Assembly (NCBI GenBank): GCA_023266795.1
Contig: JAHFPI010000126.1
Location: forward strand, 1-5,677
Direction: 5' to 3'
Source: Rhodospirillales bacterium
Lineage (GTDB): Bacteria > Pseudomonadota > Alphaproteobacteria > Micavibrionales > UBA2020
DNA: 5,677 nucleotides
The notes under the pieces were generated by a model. The model searched no databases and had not been told where the DNA came from. It saw only the letters and a program-made list of their open reading frames with translations. This document shows, piece by piece, positions 1 through 5,677 of this stretch. A program made the position numbers and the translations under genes. The stretch's first letter is position 1; every line of letters starts with the position of its first letter.

Positions 1-3
1 CAT
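1..3 (-). CDS. Start of a divergent gene, truncated at the left edge
   Basis: Only the start codon of this minus-strand gene lies inside the window. Read on the minus strand, AAGGAG (plus positions 10-15) sits 6 nt before an ATG at 3-1, which is an ideal Shine-Dalgarno sequence and spacing. A good sigma-70 promoter for the same direction lies at 34-62. Promoter, ribosome binding site and ATG in the right order make a real gene likely. Nothing of the protein is visible, so no function can be given. It would be transcribed divergently from rnhB. Confidence 0.6.
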
Positions 4-9
4 GGAGCT

Positions 10-15
10 CTCCTT
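10..15 (-). promoter_or_regulatory. Strong Shine-Dalgarno of the left-edge gene
   Basis: AAGGAG on the minus strand, 6 nt before the ATG at 3-1. It is the best ribosome binding site in the window and decides that a gene starts at the left edge. Confidence 0.6.
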
Positions 16-33
16 ATTCTGTATAATTTCTGT

Positions 34-62
34 GTTATATACAAACGAGAGCAAGATGGCAA
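34..62 (-). promoter_or_regulatory. Sigma-70-type promoter for the divergent left-edge gene
   Basis: On the minus strand, TTGCCA (plus 57-62) matches the -35 consensus at 5 of 6 bases. It is separated by exactly 17 bp from TATAAC (plus 34-39), which matches the -10 consensus at 5 of 6. The expected transcript start near position 27 gives a leader of about 24 nt containing the AAGGAG ribosome binding site at 15-10. This is a prediction from sequence only, but spacing and matches are good. Confidence 0.6.
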
Positions 63-145
63 TTATTTTTCCGGAATAGCGTAGTTGCACAGACAACCAG
101 TCCGTGATACCAGAGACGGGATATATTCATGGGGGTCGGTTTTTA

Positions 146-757
146 ATGTTTAACAAGCCTGATTTTTCATTCGAAGACCAGTATCCGGGTATTGTCTGCG
201 GGATTGACGAGGTGGGCAGGGGGCCTTTGGCCGGGCCGGTTGTGGCGGCTGCCGTTGTAATTCAGCGGGATAAAATGCCTCGGGCTATCCTTGAACAGAT
301 TAACGATAGCAAAAAGCTTACGGCTAAAAAAAGAGAATACCTGTTCAGCAAGATACATGAATTCTCTTATGTATCGCTTGCGGAGTGCGATGTAACTGAA
401 ATCGATAAAATCAATATATTACAGGCCTCGTTGCGCGCGATGGAGAAAGCTTGCATGGGTCTAAGCGTGCGTCCCGTCACCGCACTCGTTGACGGCAATC
501 AGTCGCCGAAACTGTCTTGCAAAGTTAAAACCATTATTCAAGGTGATAGCCGCAGCTTCTCAATTGCCGCTGCATCCATCGTTGCCAAGCATTATCGCGA
601 CAGTCTGATGACCCGCATAGCCAATGATTTTCCACATTACGGATGGGAAACTAACGCCGGATACGGCACAGCACACCACATGAAAGCCCTTGAAATCCAT
701 GGCGTTACCATCCATCACCGCCGCACATTCGCCCCCGTATCTAAACAACTAGTTAAA

Positions 758-778
<21 letters not shown>
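146..778 (+). CDS. rnhB: Ribonuclease HII
   Basis: RNase HII is a cytoplasmic endonuclease that cuts the RNA strand of RNA/DNA hybrids and starts removal of single ribonucleotides from DNA. Counting from the ATG at 146 (210 aa, normal for the family), the signature GIDEVGRGPLAGP covers residues 19-31 and supplies catalytic D21 and E22. DSKKLTAKKRE follows at 54-64. The third acidic residue is D116 (VDGNQ) and the fourth D134 (GDSRS), leading into AAASIVAK. The 18-residue D-to-D spacing matches the E. coli D108/D126 pair. An in-frame GTG at 104 would add 14 residues, but it has no ribosome binding site and lies before the conserved domain. The ATG at 146 has a weak G-rich run (131-135) upstream and is preferred. 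ccrM follows after 53 bp on the same strand, so co-transcription is possible. Confidence 0.96.
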
Positions 779-1971
<1,193 letters not shown>

Positions 1972-1981
1972 TCCCCGATAA

Positions 1982-2734
1982 TTATTTTCTTATTTTCACG
2001 CCGCCGATAGGTTTTGTCAGCTCTCTGTCGAGGAAGAAATCGACAGAGACGACATCTCCCCGCAGATCCGCCCGCACAATGGTATCATTGGACATGATAG
2101 GTCCCGGTGCATCGGTAATGCGCATTCTGAGCCTGCCGTAAACCTGCCGTTGTTTATTGCCCGCTTCTTCTATGCGGGCCAGCATCTTTTCCACTTTCTC
2201 CATAGGGAGGTTAAGCCTGTCCAGCGTTAGCGGCTGGTTGAGTTGCAGGATAATGATTGGCGGGAAAACGGATAATGCCTTCATGTTGCCGCAATCAGGG
2301 CGGGGCTCCTCGGCTGAAAACAGCTTTATGGAGCCTACATTTTTCATGGCGGTCTGTGCAGAAATTGGAAAAGACTGTGTCTCGAAATCGTACCGATCCA
2401 GATTAAAAATACCGGTTGTTTCGTACAAGACCCGGAAATACTCTTTTTTTTCTATTATGCGGGAAACGTATTGGCTTCTGATCTTGTTCCATGCGACATC
2501 ATTGCCAAAGTTTTTTTTGTAAAGGTTGCAATAAACAAGCCGGCCATACTCGTCCGCCACCTTGCGGTCATTGATATCGTACCCTTTCAGCAGCACCATC
2601 GTCTGAACAATCTCGCCGAAGGTGGGCTGGGCATAGCCTTCGCCGACCCTTTTTTGGGCGAAAGAGGAATGCACGGGCGCCGTCAGCCCAAGAAGGATCA
2701 AAAAAATAAAAATAACGCCGCGACGATTCATCAT
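1982..2734 (-). CDS. Unrecognised exported protein with signal peptide
   Basis: I do not recognise the family. The 250-aa product begins with a clear Sec signal peptide: MMNRRG, a hydrophobic core at residues 7-21, and a likely cleavage site after SFA (residue 26). There is no lipobox cysteine and no further membrane segment, so a soluble periplasmic or secreted protein is expected. The mature part has two cysteines, C69 and C148, which could form a disulfide. The middle (55-105) is charged and probably helical; the end (about 200-250) looks strand-rich. GGAG (plus 2745-2748) lies 10 nt before the ATG. A second ATG follows at once. The gene lies 48 bp downstream of mutY on the same strand and is probably read from the mutY transcript. 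Its stop is 10 bp from that of convergent ccrM, with no hairpin terminator visible between them. Confidence 0.8.
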   Translation of the reverse strand: MMNRRGVIFIFLILLGLTAPVHSSFAQKRVGEGYAQPTFGEIVQTMVLLKGYDINDRKVADEYGRLVYCNLYKKNFGNDVAWNKIRSQYVSRIIEKKEYFRVLYETTGIFNLDRYDFETQSFPISAQTAMKNVGSIKLFSAEEPRPDCGNMKALSVFPPIIILQLNQPLTLDRLNLPMEKVEKMLARIEEAGNKQRQVYGRLRMRITDAPGPIMSNDTIVRADLRGDVVSVDFFLDRELTKPIGGVKIRK

Positions 2735-2782
2735 TCCACCACTACTCCAAAAAAATCATTTTAGGAGTAAACAGGCAATTTC

Positions 2783-3859
2783 TCAAGCTGTCTTTGCCCG
2801 CAGGCAATGTTTCACGACCTTTTGCATCAGGGTGGGCAGGGCGTAGCTATCGGCTTCAGCGGCAGAAACAAATTTTCCTTGAAAATCCTTGTGGTTCCGG
2901 TGCGATGCAGCGGCCCAGATTTCCAAAACGAGATTAAAATGCGTAAAGCTGTGTCTTACCGCCACATTCAGGGGCTTGAACCGCAGATGCTTGCCATAGG
3001 GAGGGCGGAGAACTTTTGCGGCGGCATCATCCTGTATCCATGCAGTTGTCGGCAGCTGGTACATGCCCTCATAAAGCCCTTTGCCGGTTCTTTTTTCAAT
3101 CAGGAACTCCCCGGATTGTTTCTGGATCCAGAAGACCTTGCCGTAGCGCACGGGATTTGCAGCTTTGGAATTTTTATGCGGCAGTTCTTCGGCAATTCCA
3201 CGTTGGCGGGCGAGGCATGATTTCTGCCAGGGGCAGAGTCCGCACTTCGGCTTTCGGGGCGAACACACCGTAGCGCCCAGTTCCATGAAGGCCTGGGTGA
3301 AATCTCCGGGATGCGTATTGCCAGCCACCAGTTTGGCGGCATGTGTGCGTATGGCGTCCTTGGAAAAAGGCAGGGGCTCCTCAATCGCAAAGAAACGGCT
3401 GACGACGCGTTCGACATTGCCATCCACGGCCACGGCTGGCTGGTTAAACGCAATCGAGGCAATTGCCGCCGCCGTATAAGGTCCGATACCCGGCAGTTTA
3501 ATCAATTCATCCGGTGATACCGGAAATTTTCCGTTGTATTCTTTTGCAATGACCTGCGCGCATTTATGCAGGTTTCTGGCGCGGGCGTAATAACCAAGCC
3601 CCGCCCATGCCGTCAGCACGTCATCTTGTTTCGCAGTGGCCAGTTTTTTGACCGTTGGCCACTTGGTGATGAACTTTATGAAGTAGGGGCCAACAGTTGC
3701 CACCGTCGTCTGCTGCAACATGATTTCCGACAGCCAGACGTGATAAGGGTCGGGCGTTTTTCCTGCGGACGCCCGCCACGGCATGACGCGCCGGTGTTTG
3801 TAGAACCAGTTAAGGAGTTGTTCCTGAAGTATTTTGATCTGTCGGGCCGATTTTACCAT
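2783..3859 (-). CDS. mutY: Adenine DNA glycosylase MutY
   Basis: Base-excision repair enzyme that removes adenine mispaired with 8-oxoguanine, preventing G:C to T:A changes. The 358-aa product has the complete family architecture. The catalytic helix SEIMLQQTTVATVGPYF carries E45 (E. coli E37). The helix-hairpin-helix LPGIGPYTAAAIASIAF is at 122-138, and VDGNVERV carries catalytic D146 (E. coli D138). The [4Fe-4S] cysteines are C199, C206, C209 and C215, in the expected C-X6-C-X2-C-X5-C spacing. A NUDIX-like C-terminal domain for 8-oxoG recognition spans about 239-350, with GLYEGMYQLP and HSFTH (303-307). Nothing essential is missing. The start lacks a clear Shine-Dalgarno, but no better one is evident and the N-terminus aligns with normal MutY. 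It is divergent from the CoaD-like gene and probably co-transcribed with the exported protein gene. Confidence 0.96.
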   Translation of the reverse strand: MVKSARQIKILQEQLLNWFYKHRRVMPWRASAGKTPDPYHVWLSEIMLQQTTVATVGPYFIKFITKWPTVKKLATAKQDDVLTAWAGLGYYARARNLHKCAQVIAKEYNGKFPVSPDELIKLPGIGPYTAAAIASIAFNQPAVAVDGNVERVVSRFFAIEEPLPFSKDAIRTHAAKLVAGNTHPGDFTQAFMELGATVCSPRKPKCGLCPWQKSCLARQRGIAEELPHKNSKAANPVRYGKVFWIQKQSGEFLIEKRTGKGLYEGMYQLPTTAWIQDDAAAKVLRPPYGKHLRFKPLNVAVRHSFTHFNLVLEIWAAASHRNHKDFQGKFVSAAEADSYALPTLMQKVVKHCLRAKTA

Positions 3860-3932
3860 GTATGGAAATAGTTCTTGACTTTAATGAATACGAAAATACT
3901 ATGCTATAGCTCAAACCAAGGGTTTTCAAGTC
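3860..3932. promoter_or_regulatory. Divergent promoter region between mutY and the CoaD-like gene
   Basis: These 73 bp must hold the promoters for both directions, since the two genes start head to head. For the plus strand, TTGACT (3875-3880, 5 of 6) is followed by TACTAT after 16 bp (3897-3902) or TATGCT after 19 bp (3900-3905). This would give a leader of roughly 20-25 nt. AAGGG at about 3918-3922 could serve as ribosome binding site for the ATG at 3933. For the minus strand, TAGTAT (plus 3896-3901) could be a -10 element for mutY, but no matching -35 was found. The region includes an 8-bp palindrome, GCTATAGC (3903-3910). Confidence 0.5.
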
Positions 3933-4574
3933 ATGAACAGACGCACCGCCATTTTTACGGGCAATTTCGATCCGCCGCATAGCGGCCATATGGATCTGGT
4001 GCGGCGGGCGCTGGAAACGGGGGACTTTGACCGCGTGGTGATCAAGGTCGTGCCCAATCCACTGAAGGTAAGGCTGCTGACCAAAGAAAATTCGGTGGCC
4101 ATGCTGAAAAAGATAGTTCCGGCGGATCTTGCCGGGCGCGTGATTGTCGATGAAACGGATATGTCGGTGGGCAGGCTTGCACGGCAGTTTAACGCGGCGA
4201 TTATTCGCGGCAGAAGAAAAGCGGAGCATCCCAAGAAGGACTTCGTGAGTGAAATAGCTATTGTAGGTTATCTTGCAGGAAGCGGGATTCTCCATTTCAG
4301 CCGCCCTGTGCCTATTCACTGGCTTCCGGATATGGAGAGGGATCAGATATTTTCCTCGACCCGCGTGCGGAAAATACTGTTCAGTGACGATTGTTCACAA
4401 AAAAAGCTGGAAGAGCTGATGCCAGCGGAAGTGGCCAGACTGCTTATCACAGCCAGAAACCGTTGTCCGCAGCCTTTCAGCCAAAGCAACAGCGTTGAAT
4501 TTAATAAGGCGCTGACCGGCGTATTGAAAAGCGTTCCGTCCTCTCCCGCGCAGCGGAAACTGCCCGGATTTTAA
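3933..4574 (+). CDS. CoaD-like nucleotidyltransferase (adenylyltransferase family)
   Basis: Member of the HxGH nucleotidyltransferase superfamily, which transfers AMP or CMP from a nucleotide triphosphate. The N-terminal GNFDPPHSGHMD (10-21) holds the HSGH motif (16-19), and the C-terminal FSSTRVR motif is at 140-146. The central part resembles CoaD (phosphopantetheine adenylyltransferase): NPLK (K45), then IIRGRRKAEHPKKDFVSE (90-107), comparable with CoaD IRGLR...DFE.E but with about four extra residues. The HSGH and SSTRVR motifs look more like NadD (nicotinate mononucleotide adenylyltransferase). Length is 213 aa, against about 160 for CoaD; after a CoaD-like end near residue 171 there is a roughly 40-aa polar tail. 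The enzyme class is certain, the substrate is not: a CoaD-type role or an unassigned paralogue is favoured. It has its own promoter region and is followed 41 bp later by the DUF721 gene. Confidence 0.88.
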   Translation: MNRRTAIFTGNFDPPHSGHMDLVRRALETGDFDRVVIKVVPNPLKVRLLTKENSVAMLKKIVPADLAGRVIVDETDMSVGRLARQFNAAIIRGRRKAEHPKKDFVSEIAIVGYLAGSGILHFSRPVPIHWLPDMERDQIFSSTRVRKILFSDDCSQKKLEELMPAEVARLLITARNRCPQPFSQSNSVEFNKALTGVLKSVPSSPAQRKLPGF

Positions 4575-4579
4575 CGGGC

Positions 4580-4607
4580 TTGGCGTTACCATGAAATAAA
4601 GTATAGT
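4580..4607 (+). promoter_or_regulatory. Promoter for the DUF721 gene, leaderless arrangement
   Basis: TTGGCG (4580-4585, 4 of 6 to the -35 consensus) is followed after 16 bp by TATAGT (4602-4607, 5 of 6 to the -10 consensus). A start 7-9 nt downstream would fall at about 4614-4616, that is, on or next to the ATG at 4616. No Shine-Dalgarno precedes this ATG (the bases are CTCCGC), which fits a leaderless mRNA, a common class in alphaproteobacteria. Confidence 0.5.
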
Positions 4608-4615
4608 ATCTCCGC

Positions 4616-5092
4616 ATGTCGAAGCCCCGTCCACTTTCCGATCTCGTTCCCGGCCTTACCAAAGATATTCTCGGTAAGAAAAGCCTGCTGTTCGGCAAGA
4701 TGATAGCCGAATGGCCGCATATCGCCGGTGCGGATATAGCGGGCAAGACCACGCCGCTTGAACTCAAATACGCAAAGAAACTTGATCAGAAAAGTCAGGC
4801 AACCCTGCATCTGGCTGTGCAAAGCGCCTATGCGCTGGAGATCAGCTATCAGAAAGCCCTGCTTATTGAACGGCTGAACATGTTCTTCGGTTATCCCGCC
4901 ATCAAAGATATTAAGATAGTTCAGCAGACTAACGTTATGGACAACAAAGCGGGAGCAGCGGCTCCGGTCAGGCCTCTTACGCTGCAGCAGGAACACGTTC
5001 TTGACGGAATAGTAGCCGAAATTCAAGAAAACGATTTACAAACAGCGCTAAAGAATTTAGGAAAAGCAATACTTTCGCGTCAAATCAATTAA
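4616..5092 (+). CDS. dciA: DUF721 / DciA-like protein
   Basis: DUF721 proteins include DciA, which assists loading of the replicative helicase DnaB in bacteria lacking DnaC or DnaI. The first ~104 of 158 residues fit the family. RPLSDLVPGL (5-14) opens the domain, followed by FGKMIAEWPHIAGADIAGKTTPLEL (26-50) with conserved W33, then LHLAVQSAYALEISYQKALLIERLN (64-88) and a final strand IKDIKIV (96-102). The region from 103 to about 120 is a probable flexible linker, and 121-156 is a probable helical tail, commonly variable in this family. The ATG at 4616 immediately precedes the conserved segment and follows a good -10 element. In many alphaproteobacteria a DUF721 gene lies near mutY, as here. 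efp begins 16 bp downstream and is probably co-transcribed. Family membership is firm; the DciA role is inferred. Confidence 0.82.
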   Translation: MSKPRPLSDLVPGLTKDILGKKSLLFGKMIAEWPHIAGADIAGKTTPLELKYAKKLDQKSQATLHLAVQSAYALEISYQKALLIERLNMFFGYPAIKDIKIVQQTNVMDNKAGAAAPVRPLTLQQEHVLDGIVAEIQENDLQTALKNLGKAILSRQIN

Positions 5093-5108
5093 AATATGGA
5101 AATTAAAA

Positions 5109-5675
5109 ATGAAAGTCGCCGCAAATACTCTCCGCCGGGGCATGGTTATCGAATACAACAACAAGCTCTGGATGGTCATAGAAAATGAGCTTCGCTCGCC
5201 GGGCAAAGGAGCCGCCGTAGCGCAGGTCGTTATGCGTGACATCGTCGCAGGCAACAAAATGGATATTCGTTTTGCGACCCAGGACATGGTGGAGCGGGCC
5301 CGCGTAGACGAGGAGGAAATCCAGTTCCTGTACGCCAACGGCGATCAATATACTTTTATGAACGTGCAGAATTACGAGCAGCTCACGGTCAACAAGGAAC
5401 TCATCGGCGATCCGGCCGCATTCCTGCAGGACGGCATGATCTGCAAAGCCCAGATGAATGAAGGCAAGCCGTTGTCGATCACCCTGCCGGAAACCGTCAC
5501 CATGGCGATTGTTGAATCTGATCCGGTGGTCAAAGGCCAGACGGCGTCTTCCTCTTATAAGCCCGCAAAACTGGAGAACGGCGCGCGTGTTCTGGTGCCG
5601 CCGCATATTGAATCCGGCACCCGCATTGTCGTGCGTACCGTTGATTCCTCTTACGTTGAACGCGCAAAGGACTAA
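5109..5675 (+). CDS. efp: Translation elongation factor P
   Basis: EF-P binds stalled ribosomes between the P and E sites and promotes peptide bond formation at consecutive prolines. The 188-aa product has the standard length and three domains. The N-terminal KOW-like domain is about 1-63, the first OB domain about 65-127 (FLYANGDQYTFMNVQNYEQL), and the C-terminal OB domain about 128-187 (TASSSYKPAKLENGARVLVPPHIESGTRIVV). The loop LRSPGKG places K33 at the modified position, K34 in E. coli, which receives beta-lysine from EpmA/EpmB. The lysine suggests that type of modification rather than the arginine rhamnosylation seen in some other bacteria; the modifying enzymes are not in this window. 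GGA (5098-5100) lies 8 nt before the ATG as a weak ribosome binding site. The stop codon overlaps an ATG at 5675. Confidence 0.97.
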   Translation: MKVAANTLRRGMVIEYNNKLWMVIENELRSPGKGAAVAQVVMRDIVAGNKMDIRFATQDMVERARVDEEEIQFLYANGDQYTFMNVQNYEQLTVNKELIGDPAAFLQDGMICKAQMNEGKPLSITLPETVTMAIVESDPVVKGQTASSSYKPAKLENGARVLVPPHIESGTRIVVRTVDSSYVERAKD

Positions 5676-5677
5676 TG
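5675..5677 (+). CDS. Possible start of a gene overlapping the efp stop, truncated
   Basis: The efp stop and the next bases read TAATG, so an ATG at 5675-5677 overlaps the stop codon by one base. This arrangement is typical of translationally coupled genes. In many alphaproteobacteria efp is followed by an inositol monophosphatase (suhB-like) gene, but no coding sequence is visible here to test that. Confidence 0.3.

Noticed and set aside
22..27. Perfect TATAAT on the plus strand as the rnhB promoter
   Set aside because: A matching -35 element would fall across or outside the left edge, and the site sits in the leader of the divergent gene, so it cannot be assessed here.
104..145. GTG start at 104 for rnhB
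   Set aside because: No ribosome binding site, and the 14 added residues are not expected in RNase HII; the ATG at 146 gives the usual length.
1972..1981. Bidirectional terminator between convergent ccrM and the exported protein gene
   Set aside because: The gap is only 10 bp and no inverted repeat with a T run is visible around it.
3810..4319. 169-codon open frame on the minus strand across the start of mutY, the divergent promoter region and the CoaD-like gene
   Set aside because: It overlaps two well-supported genes and their shared promoter region, and its translation resembles no family I know.
4562..4579. Hairpin GCCCG-N8-CGGGC across the stop of the CoaD-like gene as a terminator
   Set aside because: The stem is only 5 bp, the loop holds the stop codon, and no run of T follows; the next bases form the -35 element of the DUF721 gene.
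5103..5606. 167-codon open frame on the minus strand opposite efp
   Set aside because: Complete antisense overlap with a textbook EF-P gene; histidine/arginine-rich translation without motifs.

Overview
This window is a compact block of bacterial chromosome that reads as an alphaproteobacterium of moderate GC content. The main evidence is a full-length CcrM-type GANTC adenine methyltransferase with its C-terminal domain. The linkage rnhB-ccrM with a nearby mutY and a DUF721/DciA-type gene fits as well. GANTC is sparse through most of the window but dense at the ccrM start. The genus cannot be told from the sequence alone. I see no mobile element, CRISPR array, tRNA or rRNA, and no sign of recent transfer.

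Layout, left to right: (1) at the left edge, a minus-strand gene appears to start, with a good promoter and Shine-Dalgarno sequence but only its ATG inside the window. (2) rnhB (RNase HII) runs on the plus strand. (3) A 53-bp gap leads into ccrM and carries an unusual cluster of GANTC sites, the methylase's own target. (4) ccrM ends tail to tail, 10 bp from a minus-strand gene for an unrecognised exported protein. (5) mutY lies just upstream of that gene on the same strand, so mutY and the exported protein gene probably share a transcript. (6) A 73-bp divergent promoter region separates mutY from a plus-strand CoaD-like nucleotidyltransferase gene. (7) A DUF721/DciA-like gene follows, possibly with a leaderless transcript. 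(8) efp (elongation factor P) comes 16 bp later, and its stop codon overlaps an ATG at the window edge.

Functionally, four of the seven complete genes act on DNA: RNase HII removes ribonucleotides, CcrM marks newly replicated GANTC sites, MutY corrects A opposite 8-oxoguanine, and a DciA-like protein would load replicative helicase. The others concern cofactor metabolism (CoaD-like), translation of proline runs (EF-P) and an unknown periplasmic role.

This is a mostly ordinary housekeeping region. The feature most worth testing is the GANTC cluster and its 12-bp palindrome over the ccrM start, which suggests feedback of methylation on ccrM's own expression. All motif positions and GANTC counts were read by hand.
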